Assembly: GCA_036006425.1 (NCBI GenBank)
Contig: DASYPQ010000011.1
Location: 166,463-230,462 of the forward strand
Length of the DNA stretch: 64,000 bases
Direction: 5' to 3'
Source: DASYPQ01 sp036006425
GTDB taxonomy: Bacteria; Planctomycetota; UBA1135; GCA-002686595
Shown here: piece by piece, positions 34,615 through 43,774 of the stretch
Numbering within the stretch: the stretch's first letter is position 1
Layout of the letters: each line of letters starts with the position of its first letter
Program-made: the position numbers and the translations under genes
The notes under the pieces: generated by a model
Told to the model about the DNA's origin: nothing
The model's input: only the letters and a program-made list of their open reading frames with translations
Databases searched by the model: none

Positions 34615-36135
34615 TCAGCCCGCGAGCAGCTTCCGCGCTTCCTCGCACCCCGGCGCCGGGTAGCCGAACTGGCTCGCCATCACGCGCGTCAGCGCCACGA
34701 GGTAGAGCCCGCGGTCCGGCGCGAGGGCGAACGAGTGCTCGTCCTGCGCGGTGCGGAAGTACTTCTCGGAGTGGAGCGCGCCGTCCTCGCTCACCGCGAA
34801 GCCGAGGAGCAGCGCGAAGAGCTTCTCGGGCGGGTGGCCGAGATCGCAGTAGCGTCGCGCGGCCTGGCACGCGCCCTTCTGCTCGCGGCCGCGGATCTTT
34901 CCGTCGATCTCCGACAGCAACGCGGCCGGATCCTCCTTCGTGCACGCCTCGGCGTCGTGGTCGTGCGCCACCATGCCGACGTGATCGGACTGCCCGGCGG
35001 TGTGGTACGCGCCGGCGATCAGGCTCGCGAAGGCGTTCTTCGGGCTCCCCACGCGCGCGATGTGCCTCCACGCGTTCGCCGAATCGGACGCGTGCACGCC
35101 GACCGAGGCGCCGTGGACGCTGCCGACGGGCTTGCCCGCTTGGGCTTCCGTCAGACCCGGGTCGTTGAGCAACAGACGCGTCGCAGCGAGCGACATCGCA
35201 TTGCCGACGTCCTCGATCTCGTAGCCCTCGCCGAGCGCTGCCGCCACGGCGCCCGCAGCGGCCGCGCGGTCCATCCCGAAGATCGTGTCGGAGAGGCGCG
35301 CGATCCAGGCTCGATCGGCCGTGCGCCGGCCGCGTTCCTTGCGATCGAGGTGATGCTCGTCCATCAAGCGCGGGAGCAGCGCGACGATCTCGTTCGGCGC
35401 GCGGCCCTGGCTCGCGCGCCGGCCGTCCTCGTCGATGCAAAAGCGCACGGATTGCCGCAGCATCGTCACCGTGTTCTGGTCGCCGGTGAGCCGCGCGAGG
35501 TCGTACGCGCGCCACGCGAGCACGACGCGGTGCACGTTCATGTCGTCGCGCACGACCGTCTGCAGCTCCTCGTACGCCGCCGGCCGCGAGCGTTCCTCGA
35601 GCTGCGCGAGGCTCCGTTCGGCTCGCGGGAGATCGCGCGCGCGGACGCTCTCGACGAGAGCTGCGTCGCCTGTCGCGCCCTCGAGCGGCTCGAGCGCGTC
35701 CTCCTTCGCGCGCCCGCTGTCCTGGAAGAAGCGTGCGTTGCGGTGCATCACCTTGAGCACGGGCAGCGCCGCGAACGGCTCGGGCATCTGCGACGCCATC
35801 TCGTAGCTCGGCATCATCGCCATGAGCGCGTGGTAGCCATTGTAGTTCGTGCCGCCGTACGCGCGCGCGTTCGCGAGCGCTCCCGCCGCCACGAGATCGG
35901 AGAGCGGCGTCCCTTTGCGCAGCTTCTCGACGAGCAGCGCCAACAGCGCGTCCGCGGGCGTCTCCTGCATCGCGTCGACGAGCGGATCGAGCGCGCCGAA
36001 TCGCAGGCGCTCGCGCGATCTCCGGAACAACGTCTCCGCGAAGCCCGCGCGGTCCACGAGCGCGAAACCGACCGCGGCGTAGCCCAGCGTCCCTCCGACC
36101 CGACTCAGGAATTCCCGACGGTTCGCGACTCTCAT
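34615..36135 (-). CDS. Twin-arginine-leader protein of unknown function
   Basis: A 506-residue protein with a Tat leader: NRREFLSRVGG followed by a hydrophobic stretch, the form common in planctomycetes. The mature part is mainly helical, with Ala/Arg-rich segments and YYN-poor regions; recognisable local motifs are RAYGGTNYNGYHALMAMMP and CDLGHPPEKLFALLLGF. A His-rich patch near the C-terminus (AYHTAGQSDHVGMVAHDHDA) could bind metal or a cofactor, which would suit Tat export of a folded protein. No family is recognised. GGAGG precedes the ATG. Confidence 0.72.
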   Translation of the reverse strand: MRVANRREFLSRVGGTLGYAAVGFALVDRAGFAETLFRRSRERLRFGALDPLVDAMQETPADALLALLVEKLRKGTPLSDLVAAGALANARAYGGTNYNGYHALMAMMPSYEMASQMPEPFAALPVLKVMHRNARFFQDSGRAKEDALEPLEGATGDAALVESVRARDLPRAERSLAQLEERSRPAAYEELQTVVRDDMNVHRVVLAWRAYDLARLTGDQNTVTMLRQSVRFCIDEDGRRASQGRAPNEIVALLPRLMDEHHLDRKERGRRTADRAWIARLSDTIFGMDRAAAAGAVAAALGEGYEIEDVGNAMSLAATRLLLNDPGLTEAQAGKPVGSVHGASVGVHASDSANAWRHIARVGSPKNAFASLIAGAYHTAGQSDHVGMVAHDHDAEACTKEDPAALLSEIDGKIRGREQKGACQAARRYCDLGHPPEKLFALLLGFAVSEDGALHSEKYFRTAQDEHSFALAPDRGLYLVALTRVMASQFGYPAPGCEEARKLLAG

Positions 36136-36220
36136 GTTGGCCTCCAGGCGGCTCTACTGCGGGACCTCGGAGAGACTACCGCGCCCAGGTCGAAAACACC
36201 GCGGGGACGCGGAACGGCAG

Positions 36221-36226
36221 TAGGAT
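36221..36226 (+). promoter_or_regulatory. Putative -10 box of a near-leaderless gene (TAGGAT)
   Basis: TAGGAT lies nine bases before the ATG at 36236; the transcript would have about three untranslated bases. No Shine-Dalgarno is present. Confidence 0.4.
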
Positions 36227-36235
36227 GTACACGCG

Positions 36236-37840
36236 ATGAAACGATTCCTCACGCCCGCGTTCGCGTTGCTTTTCGCCTTCCCGAGTGCACTTTCCGCGCA
36301 GACGCGGACAATCACGCTGCGAAAGGGGACCGCGGTCGTCCAGGTGACGCCGACGGTCGGCCCGGGGCTCGCGCGACCCCCCGCATCCGCGGCGCCGCGC
36401 TCCGCGCTCGCGACCTGGCAGCCGATGAACGTCCCCGGCGGCGTCTACGTGCGCGCGATCTCGATGGGCACGAGCCAGGTCGGCTTCGCCGCGGGAGAGC
36501 TCGGCATCGTGCTCAAGACCGTCGACGGCGGGAGCAACTGGACGACGATCCTGAACCAGGGCTTTCCTTATTACTGGTACGGCTGCCACGCGTTCGACGC
36601 GAACACGGTCGTCGTCAGCGGATTCCAGAACCAGTCGGGCGACGGCGTTTTGCGCTGGAGCGACGACGGCGGCGCGCACTGGAGCGCGGACGTCGTGCTC
36701 CCCGCGGGCGCGGGAGTGCGGTGGCTCGACCGCGTCCGCTTCCTCGACCTGAACCGCGGCATCGTCGAGAACTCGTGGTCGGGCGGCGTCGACCACACGA
36801 CGACCGGAGGCCGCACGCCGGCCGACTGGACGTTCACGCAGCCGTCGCCGAACTGGTACATCGGCACCTTCACGTTCCTCGACGACGCCCGCGTGTGGAT
36901 GTCGGGGTACGACTTCGAGTTCTCGCCCGACGCGACGTCGACGTGGAGCAACTACTCGGGCACGACCGCGATCTTCGACGGGCCGAACTCGATCCACCAG
37001 AACGGCATCGGCTTCACGGGCGGCGGCTCGATCTCGCCGACCGTCGCGGGGTGGGTGTACAAGACCGCGAACGCCGGTCACGACTTCACCGCCTCGCCGG
37101 TTCTCTCGACCGCGTATCCGATCCGCGCGCTCCTCACGTTCGACACGCAGCGCGCGTGGGCCGCGGGCGGCAACGTCTTCTCGGGCGTCGGCGGCATCTG
37201 GGGCACGATCGACGGCGGCTCGAGCTGGAACCTCGAGCAGAACGTCGGCAACGAGATCAATGACCTGCAGTGGGTCCGCGTCGACGCGAACACCGTCAAC
37301 GTCTTCGCCGCGGGGTACGTGAGCCAGATCTGGCGCGCGACGATCAGCGCGCCGGTCGGCGGCGGCCTCGTCGCGACCTCCTACGGTTTCTGCGACGCGC
37401 CCGTAGCGCCGTGCTCGAACCCGTACGAGTCCGGCGGCTGTACGAGCCAGGCGGGGACGGGCACGTTCCTCTACGGCAGCGGCACGAGCAGCGTCGCCGC
37501 GGACGACCTCGCGTTGCACGCGACGCAGCTCCCGACGCAGAAGCTCGGGCTCTACTTCATGGGACCCGCGCAGCAGCTCGCGATCGCCGGCAACGGCTTG
37601 CGCGTCATCGCGGGCGGAGCGAGCGGGTTGAAGCGCTTCAGCGCGGGCAACTCGGGCGCGGCGGGCGTGATCGATCTCGGCCCGGGGATCGTCGCGTATT
37701 CGCAGGCGCACTTCCCCGCGTCGAGCCACATCCAGGCCGGCCAGACGTGGAACTTCCAGTGCTACTACCGCGATCCGACCGGACCGTGCGGCGCGACGTT
37801 CAACACGACGAACGGATTCTCGGTCGCCTTCGCGCCGTGA
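36236..37840 (+). CDS. Secreted YCF48/BNR propeller protein with variant C-terminal module
   Basis: A 534-residue exported protein (leader ending ALSAQ). Residues about 55-375 carry YCF48/BNR-type strands: GIVLKTVDGGSNWTTIL, VLRWSDDGGAHWSADV, WVYKTANAGHDFT and GIWGTIDGGSSWNLEQNVG. The C-terminal ~155 residues are a divergent form of the shared module: the first motif is GFCDAP, then PCSNP, GGCTSQAGTGTFLYGSG, a DDLALHA strand, GNGLRVIAGG, QCYYRDPTGPCG and FNTTNGFSVAF. It keeps five rather than six cysteines and the strand order. It is followed 16 bases later by an alpha/beta hydrolase gene. Confidence 0.82.
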   Translation: MKRFLTPAFALLFAFPSALSAQTRTITLRKGTAVVQVTPTVGPGLARPPASAAPRSALATWQPMNVPGGVYVRAISMGTSQVGFAAGELGIVLKTVDGGSNWTTILNQGFPYYWYGCHAFDANTVVVSGFQNQSGDGVLRWSDDGGAHWSADVVLPAGAGVRWLDRVRFLDLNRGIVENSWSGGVDHTTTGGRTPADWTFTQPSPNWYIGTFTFLDDARVWMSGYDFEFSPDATSTWSNYSGTTAIFDGPNSIHQNGIGFTGGGSISPTVAGWVYKTANAGHDFTASPVLSTAYPIRALLTFDTQRAWAAGGNVFSGVGGIWGTIDGGSSWNLEQNVGNEINDLQWVRVDANTVNVFAAGYVSQIWRATISAPVGGGLVATSYGFCDAPVAPCSNPYESGGCTSQAGTGTFLYGSGTSSVAADDLALHATQLPTQKLGLYFMGPAQQLAIAGNGLRVIAGGASGLKRFSAGNSGAAGVIDLGPGIVAYSQAHFPASSHIQAGQTWNFQCYYRDPTGPCGATFNTTNGFSVAFAP

Positions 37841-37856
37841 GCACCGGAATCCGAAC

Positions 37857-39500
37857 GTGCTCGCCCTCCTGATCCTCGCGCTCGCGCAGGCGCCGAGCCC
37901 TGCAGCGCAGGCGCCCTCGATCGCGAGGCTCTACAAGCCCGGCGAGGAATCCGTCTGGGTGTTCGAGGTCGACGGCAAACCGATCGGCCACCACGCGTCG
38001 AAGTACGTCGGCATGGACGATCTCGCCGGAACGCGCGCGCACCATTTCCAGGGCGGCTACCGGCTGAACACCGGTGGACCCGGCGGGATCGAGGCGCTCT
38101 CGACGGGCGATCTCTGGACCGACGACGCCGGCCATCCGATCCGTTTCGTGCAGCAGGCGCTCACCGGCGTGAGCTACGCGCGCGTCGAGCTCGCTGTCGC
38201 GGACAAGAAGGGGGCCGCGCACGTCGTCCAAGGACCGTCGGCGCGCGACATCACGGTCGACATCGATCCCGAGGCACTCCTGCTCGCGAACAACTACGTG
38301 TCGCACATCGAGCTCGCGGCGCTGCTGCAGCCGCCCGGCAAGGACGCGACGGTGAAGATGTTCTCGGGCACGTCGCTGCAGAGCTTCGTGTACACGCTGA
38401 AAGCGAAGCCCGACGGCTACGACGATTCGCTCGGCGAAACTCTCCGCATGGCCGACGGCCGCCTCGCCGAGGTCGACGTCGCCGCCGCGAAGCTCGTCAT
38501 CCGCCGCTCGAGCGAGCACGTCGACCCGATCGCGATCGTTCCGCCCGACGTCGCGAAGCCGAACCCGGCGTTCGACGCGGAGAACGTGGAGATCCGGCAC
38601 GACGACGCGACGATCGCCGGGACGATCACGAAGAAGAAGGGCGCGAAGGGACCGTTCCCCGCGGTGTTCTTCGTCAGCGGCTCCGGTCCGCAGGATCGCA
38701 ACGGATACTCGAGCGGGATCGATCTCGGCACGCACGAGATCCTCGATCGATTGACGGAGAAGGGTTTCCTCGTCCTGCGCGTCGACGACCGCGGAACGGG
38801 CGGGAGCTCGGCGATGCCGCCCGACGCGAGCTTCACGGATTTGATCGCCGACGCGCGCGCGTGCGTGCAGTTCCTGGAGAAGCGGGAAGACGTCGACCCG
38901 AAGCGGATCGCGGTGATCGGGCACAGCGAGGGCGGAGAGACGGCACCGATCCTCGCCGAGGACCGCGGGATCGCCGCGATCGTGCTGCTGGCGGCGCCGG
39001 GCCGCTCGATCCTCGAGATCGTCGCGGATCAGAATCGACTCGCGTTGACGAAGCAGGGGCTCGGGAAGGACGACATCGAGAAGCAGATGGCGGGCGTGCG
39101 GGCGTTCCTCGCGAAGCTCGCGAGCGACGAGGCGATCGACGCGAGCAAGGCTTCGGAGGAGGAGATGACGGCGATCGCGAGCCGAAAGTGGTTCCAGTCG
39201 CACGCGAAGCGCGATCCGATCGCGACGATCAAGGAAGTGAAGTGTCCCGTGCTGATTCTGCAGGGCGCGACGGACTTCCAGGTGTCGCCGGAGAAGGACG
39301 CAGCGGCGCTCGAGGCGGCGCTGAAGGAGGCGAAGAACCCGGATCACGAGCTGAAGGTGTTCGCGGGGCTCGACCACCTGTTCAAGAAGTCGCCGGGCCA
39401 GACGTCGGAGCTGCAGGACTACTGGAAGAGCCGGCCGATCGACCCTGGGTTCCTCGACGCGCTCGGTACGTGGCTCGAGAAGCGACTGCTGGCGAAGTGA
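37857..39500 (+). CDS. Secreted alpha/beta hydrolase (S9/DLH-like)
   Basis: A 547-residue exported hydrolase with a short leader (LALLILALAQ). Residues about 1-235 are an N-terminal extension of unknown fold. The hydrolase domain (about 240-547) has the oxyanion region FFVSGSGPQDRNGYSSG, VLRVDDRGTGGS, nucleophile Ser in IAVIGHSEGGE, the acid Asp region VLILQGATDFQVSPEKD and the catalytic His in FAGLDHLFKK. The full triad is present. The start is GTG, 16 bases after the propeller gene. A remnant of a related hydrolase C-terminus occurs at 41351-41407, so a tandem copy once existed. Confidence 0.87.
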   Translation: MLALLILALAQAPSPAAQAPSIARLYKPGEESVWVFEVDGKPIGHHASKYVGMDDLAGTRAHHFQGGYRLNTGGPGGIEALSTGDLWTDDAGHPIRFVQQALTGVSYARVELAVADKKGAAHVVQGPSARDITVDIDPEALLLANNYVSHIELAALLQPPGKDATVKMFSGTSLQSFVYTLKAKPDGYDDSLGETLRMADGRLAEVDVAAAKLVIRRSSEHVDPIAIVPPDVAKPNPAFDAENVEIRHDDATIAGTITKKKGAKGPFPAVFFVSGSGPQDRNGYSSGIDLGTHEILDRLTEKGFLVLRVDDRGTGGSSAMPPDASFTDLIADARACVQFLEKREDVDPKRIAVIGHSEGGETAPILAEDRGIAAIVLLAAPGRSILEIVADQNRLALTKQGLGKDDIEKQMAGVRAFLAKLASDEAIDASKASEEEMTAIASRKWFQSHAKRDPIATIKEVKCPVLILQGATDFQVSPEKDAAALEAALKEAKNPDHELKVFAGLDHLFKKSPGQTSELQDYWKSRPIDPGFLDALGTWLEKRLLAK

Positions 39501-39539
39501 GGACGCGCTCGATCTCGCACCGTTGATTGGCGAAGCCCC

Positions 39540-41339
39540 ATGGGAAGACACCGACATCTTGGCACCGGGATCGGCCTGGGCCTTGGAGGCCTCGGGTTGG
39601 CGTTCGGACAAGTGACTCAGCGCCGCAGCGTCGGCACGACGGGAGTCCAAGGAAACGACGACGCCGCATGCATTTCCATGACCCCGGATGCGCGCTACGT
39701 GGCGTTCACTAGCGGCTCGAGCAATCTGGTTCCGGGTGACTCGAACAACCTGTGGGATGTGTTCCTCAGGGACCGGCGCCTTGGTACCACGGAGAGAGTC
39801 AGCGTCACGTCCACGGGACTGGAAGGAGATGGAGCCAGCTACGATGGATGGCTGTCAGCCGACGGCAGGTTCGTGTCCTTCACGAGTCTGGCGGGGAACA
39901 TGGTGCCCAACGACTCGAACGCGACGTACGACGCATTCGTGCGCGATCGACATTCCGGCCTTACCGAACGAATCAGCGTCGGCCCGAACGGCGTCGAAGG
40001 GAATGCTGACAGCTATGCCGCGCCGATCTCGGCGGATGGGAGGTACGTGCTGTTCAGCAGCTTCGCTTCGAACCTCGTAGCGGGGGGTGCTAGTGGGCAG
40101 CAGGTCTATGTTCGAGATCGGCTGTCCGGCGTCACTGAGATCATCAGTGTCGATTCGCAAGGCAATCAGGGAAACGGGTTCAGCTTTGCGGCCTCGATCT
40201 CAGCAGATGGCCGACATGTTGCGTTTGCCAGCGAGGCATCCAACCTGGTGCCGGGCGATGGAAACGGAAACCCGGACGTGTTCGTGCGAGATCGCATGGC
40301 CGGTACGACCGAACGAGTGAGCGTTGATTCCAACGGCGTCGAGGCCGCCTACACGAGCGAACCGGATGCTCAGATCTCCGCGGACGGGCGCTACGTTGTG
40401 TTCGTCACGGACGCTCCCAACCTCGTGGTCGGGGACACAAATCAGAAGGCGGATGTTTTCATTCACGATCGCCGAGCTGGCACGACCGAGCGGGTGAGTG
40501 TCGACTCGAGCGGGGTGCAGTGTGATGGAGACTGCTACTATCCCAGAGTGTCGGCCGATGGGCGATTCATCGTGTTCTCGAGCTGGGCCGGCAATCTCGT
40601 ATCTGGAGACTCGAACAACATGCTGGACGTCTTCGTCCGAGATCGACAGAGCGGTTCGACTGAGCGGGCAAGCATCGGCGCGGGTGGAGTCGAGGGCGAT
40701 AATGGTTCCGCCTCCGGCCAGGAGCCTTCCGCGGACGGACGGTATGTCGCGTTCAGCAGCTTTGCGACCAACTTGGTGCCGGATGACCTCAATGCGCGCG
40801 ACGACGTGTTCCTGCGCGACCGCTATGACGGCACGACCTTCACAGACTTGTGCAGCCCAGGAATCGACGGGGTGGCTTCCTGTCCGTGTGGTAACCCACC
40901 GAGTACGGCTGGGAGGGGATGCGAGAACTCGTCGGGGACCGGTGGAGCGGTGTTGTCCGCGTCCGGTGGCGCGTTTCTGTCGTCCGACAGTTTGGTGTTC
41001 GTGACGCGCGGCGAGACACCGACGGGGCTCAGCATGCTGACGCAGTGGACTGGAGTTAATGCTTCCGGAGTCACGTTCGGGATGGGCGTGCGCTGCACTT
41101 CGGGCACATTCCGGCGGCTGTACGCGAAGCAGGCGGTTGCGGGGAGCATGACTGCACCGAGCTTCGGTATGGGGGACCAGCAAGTATCCGTGCGCTCAGC
41201 GTCACTCGGCGATGTGATCGTCGCGGGCCAGAGTCGCTGGTACCTCGTCTATTACCGCGACTCGATGGTGCTCGGGGGTTGCCCGCCCACGAGCACCTTC
41301 AACGCGACCCAGACTGGACGAATTGCTTGGTGGCCCTAG
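39540..41339 (+). CDS. Secreted TolB-like seven-repeat propeller with class-B C-terminal module
   Basis: A 599-residue exported protein. Seven PD40/TolB-like repeats (residues about 40-400) each read (I/V)SADGR(Y/F)VxFxSxxxNLVxGDxNxxxDVF(V/L)RDRxxGTTERVSV, which fits a closed seven-bladed propeller. The C-terminal ~155 residues are the class-B form of the shared module: LCSPGIDG in place of CFGDG, then CPCGNPP, GRGCENSS, MGVRC, SVRSASLGDV, YYRD, GGCPP and the end FNATQTGRIAWW. The paralogue is at 59153. Codon use is less GC-biased than in that paralogue. Start: ATG with a weak Shine-Dalgarno. Confidence 0.87.
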   Translation: MGRHRHLGTGIGLGLGGLGLAFGQVTQRRSVGTTGVQGNDDAACISMTPDARYVAFTSGSSNLVPGDSNNLWDVFLRDRRLGTTERVSVTSTGLEGDGASYDGWLSADGRFVSFTSLAGNMVPNDSNATYDAFVRDRHSGLTERISVGPNGVEGNADSYAAPISADGRYVLFSSFASNLVAGGASGQQVYVRDRLSGVTEIISVDSQGNQGNGFSFAASISADGRHVAFASEASNLVPGDGNGNPDVFVRDRMAGTTERVSVDSNGVEAAYTSEPDAQISADGRYVVFVTDAPNLVVGDTNQKADVFIHDRRAGTTERVSVDSSGVQCDGDCYYPRVSADGRFIVFSSWAGNLVSGDSNNMLDVFVRDRQSGSTERASIGAGGVEGDNGSASGQEPSADGRYVAFSSFATNLVPDDLNARDDVFLRDRYDGTTFTDLCSPGIDGVASCPCGNPPSTAGRGCENSSGTGGAVLSASGGAFLSSDSLVFVTRGETPTGLSMLTQWTGVNASGVTFGMGVRCTSGTFRRLYAKQAVAGSMTAPSFGMGDQQVSVRSASLGDVIVAGQSRWYLVYYRDSMVLGGCPPTSTFNATQTGRIAWWP

Positions 41340-41350
41340 TTCAAGTTGTC

Positions 41351-41407
41351 CCTGAACCCCTCGACGCGCTCGATGCTTGGCTGGTGAAGCAACTGCAAGT
41401 GAAGTGA
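41351..41407 (+). pseudogene. C-terminal remnant of a second alpha/beta hydrolase
   Basis: The 18 codons before TGA (41405-41407) read PEPLDALDAWLVKQLQVK. The hydrolase ending at 39500 finishes DPGFLDALGTWLEKRLLAK, so the two share about ten identical residues in the same register. The DNA matches too (CTCGACGCGCTCG common to both). Upstream there is no further homology. It appears to be a leftover of a duplicated hydrolase tail, displaced when the propeller gene at 39540 entered or when the locus duplicated. Confidence 0.6.
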
Positions 41408-41474
41408 GGCAGTCGAGAATCATGAGCCTGTCCGGACCTTGAAGCTCGGGTGTGTCGACCCGCAGAACTGTCTG

Positions 41475-42098
41475 GTGATCCCTCTGCGGATCGGTCCCTC
41501 GTTGCTGTTGGTGACGACACTCGTCGGATGCACGACGGTGTCGACTCCGCAGATCGTGCAGAGAGGAACGGAACACCGAGGGGAGGCCAGCGTGGCCGTG
41601 TTCGTGGGCCAGAGCACTCTTCAGAGCGACGAACCGTTTCCCGTGGAGGACGAGAACGTCATGGGAATCTGCCTGCGCGCCATCGATCCCGAGTCGTACT
41701 CGATCGGCGCGGAGATGGGCTACAACTACAGAAAGGGATCGAACAACGACGAGTCGATTCCTGGCCAAGGAACCTTCGATTTTCGCTCTCGTACCGACGA
41801 AGTGTACTTCGGATTGTGGGCGCCGTTGTCAGGGGGTGGCTTCTGCCATCCGTACGTCGGAGCTGGAATCGCGTGCTACTCGATCCGCGCGCACCAGGAA
41901 GGAACCAGCTCTTCGTCTACGGAAGAGGACTTGGGGTGCGGTGCCTATGCGCATGTTGGAGTGCTATTCGACGTGATCGATCATCTCCAGTGGGGCATCG
42001 ACCTGCGCGGAGTCTTGGGGAATGAGCTCAATCTGTTCGGTATCCACACGTTTGGGGACTACACGCAGGCGGCTCTCACCGTCGTGTACGGCTTCTAG
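41475..42098 (+). CDS. Small outer-membrane beta-barrel-like lipoprotein
   Basis: About 207 residues. A leader ending LLLVTTLVGC has a lipobox, and the mature part shows alternating strands with aromatic residues (YSIGAEMGYNYRKGS, EVYFGLWAPLSGGGFCHPYVGAGIACYS, AYAHVGVLFDV, HLQWGIDLRGVLG) and ends ALTVVYGF, with the terminal Phe typical of outer-membrane barrels. The GTG at 41475 gives a compact leader; a TTG at 41439 is the alternative, and neither has a good Shine-Dalgarno. A small barrel of about eight strands is the best guess. It lies in a stretch of reduced GC bias. Confidence 0.65.
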   Translation: MIPLRIGPSLLLVTTLVGCTTVSTPQIVQRGTEHRGEASVAVFVGQSTLQSDEPFPVEDENVMGICLRAIDPESYSIGAEMGYNYRKGSNNDESIPGQGTFDFRSRTDEVYFGLWAPLSGGGFCHPYVGAGIACYSIRAHQEGTSSSSTEEDLGCGAYAHVGVLFDVIDHLQWGIDLRGVLGNELNLFGIHTFGDYTQAALTVVYGF

Positions 42099-42192
42099 CT
42101 TGGAAACAGCGCGGGCACCAATTCGACTCCGAGCGGAGTGTGCGAGCGAGATCGCGTTGGCATGCACGGCCTTGGAGTCGCAGCATGCTCCC

Positions 42193-42198
42193 TAGGGT
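42193..42198 (+). promoter_or_regulatory. Putative -10 box of a near-leaderless gene (TAGGGT)
   Basis: TAGGGT lies nine bases before the ATG at 42208, giving about three untranslated bases. No proper Shine-Dalgarno is present. Confidence 0.35.
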
Positions 42199-42207
42199 CC
42201 GATCAGG

Positions 42208-43764
42208 ATGAAGGGAACGCATCGCGGCCTGCTCGCCGTCGGGATTCCGACTCTCATCCTCATCGCGTCCGCGATCAGGCTCTATCGTTCGCCCTGGAGT
42301 GCGTCGCACCTGCACGTGACTCCGGATTCCGTCGAATATGCGGTGTGTGCGCAGCGGTTGGCATCCCTTCACACCTACGATCTCGTGATCGAAGGGATCT
42401 CGTACCCTCCGCGCTATCCACCGTGGTTTTCGGCCCTGATCCTGTTGCCTGCATACCTGCTCGATCCGGGTGAGCTCGGGATCGGCATCATCCCCGTCCT
42501 GCTTTGCTCGCTCGCTGGAGTGCTGGCCGCCTACCGCATCGGGGCGCGCATCGGAGGGGAATGGGGCGGAGCTGCTGCTTGCGTCTGCTTGGTGTCGAGC
42601 GGCGTCTATCGGCCCTGGTCGCGCGAGATCATGACCGACGTGCCTGCGGCAGCGCTGGGTCTCTGGGCGCTCTACGCGTTTCTTCTTCTTCGTGAGGGCG
42701 TGGGTGGCCGGAGAGCGTGGCTTTCAGGCGCTCTGTTGTCGGCGGGTGCGTTCCTGCTTCGAAGCGAGTACGCAATCCTGTTCGTCCCCTTCGGTGTCGA
42801 GGCACTGCGCTCGAAGGAACATCGCTGGTCGCGCCTGTTGGTCGTCACCGTTCCCTTCGTGTGTGCTCTCCTGGCAACGTTCGCCGATCACCTTCGTTCG
42901 TTCGGCGATGCCTTCCGGAGCGGGTATCAGTTCTGGACGCCGGTACCGTGTGACTATCCCGGCATGCTCGTGTCAGTCGCGAACGTGGGCCCGAATCTCG
43001 CGAACCTGTTCGGTCCCTGGGCTCTGCCCGACCTCATCCTTGGAGCAGTCGGAATCGCAGTGATCCTGGCGAGACGTTCCGCCGCCGGCCTCCACTCGAT
43101 CAAGTTCCTCGTGCTCGGCGCCCTGCCCGTGAGCTGCGCCCATCTGCCGCTCCTGTTCCTCGATGCGAGATTCCACGTCCTGTCGCTCTCGATCCTTTGC
43201 ATCTTGGGCGGCTCGGGGATCGTTCTATTGCTTCCCCAGCACTTCCGCAGCGTCGCGTGGATCGTGCCGCTCGTCGGAGCTCCGCTCGCGATTGCGCTGC
43301 CGAGAGCTCCAGATCCCGTTCCTACTCGGCGCATCGCGGCGGAAGCGCTCGCCCGAGTTCTGCCCGACGACGCGGTGGTGATCTCTGCGATCGACCCCGT
43401 GTACTTGGAAGCGATCGTGGTCCGAGGAACGAAGAGGCGTGTCGTGCCCGTGGATCGGGAGGTCGAGTATGCCTCCCAGGCGGTGGCCCGGACGCGGATC
43501 GCGCATCCGGTGCCTTTTCCCAGCGGGCCGGGAGATCACCGCTCTCCGGGACTCCTTGCCGCGGGCGCGCGCGATGTGTGCGCGTTCACCGCGGAGGAGG
43601 ATCCCGAACGCCTGGCTGCATGGGTCCGCGATGGGGTTCCGGTGTACGTGGACCTGAGCTTCAGGCCCCGCAAGGTGCCGACTGCTCGGCTGCGTGCGCT
43701 CGGAATCGAGATCGAGAGTTTGCCGCGTGAATCCTGGATCGGCCGCCTCCGCCAGACGCGGTGA
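42208..43764 (+). CDS. GT39/ArnT-like multi-pass membrane glycosyltransferase
   Basis: A 518-residue inner-membrane protein with about ten helices in the first ~380 residues and a soluble C-terminal part of about 130 residues. Near the N-terminus is the conserved acidic motif of GT39-type polyprenol-linked transferases, VTPDSVEYAVCAQRLA. Next come YPPRYPPWFSALI, another family hallmark, and REIMTDVPAAALGLWALY. It probably moves a sugar from a polyprenyl phosphate donor to a glycan, lipid or protein on the periplasmic face. The specific donor and acceptor are unknown. It converges on the DinB gene ten bases away. Confidence 0.8.
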   Translation: MKGTHRGLLAVGIPTLILIASAIRLYRSPWSASHLHVTPDSVEYAVCAQRLASLHTYDLVIEGISYPPRYPPWFSALILLPAYLLDPGELGIGIIPVLLCSLAGVLAAYRIGARIGGEWGGAAACVCLVSSGVYRPWSREIMTDVPAAALGLWALYAFLLLREGVGGRRAWLSGALLSAGAFLLRSEYAILFVPFGVEALRSKEHRWSRLLVVTVPFVCALLATFADHLRSFGDAFRSGYQFWTPVPCDYPGMLVSVANVGPNLANLFGPWALPDLILGAVGIAVILARRSAAGLHSIKFLVLGALPVSCAHLPLLFLDARFHVLSLSILCILGGSGIVLLLPQHFRSVAWIVPLVGAPLAIALPRAPDPVPTRRIAAEALARVLPDDAVVISAIDPVYLEAIVVRGTKRRVVPVDREVEYASQAVARTRIAHPVPFPSGPGDHRSPGLLAAGARDVCAFTAEEDPERLAAWVRDGVPVYVDLSFRPRKVPTARLRALGIEIESLPRESWIGRLRQTR

Positions 43765-43774
43765 CTGCCGCCGA

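Noticed and set aside
33079..37263. A 1394-codon open frame on the plus strand
   Set aside because: It runs antisense to two convincing minus-strand genes and in the wrong frame of a third; composition is that of a shadow frame.
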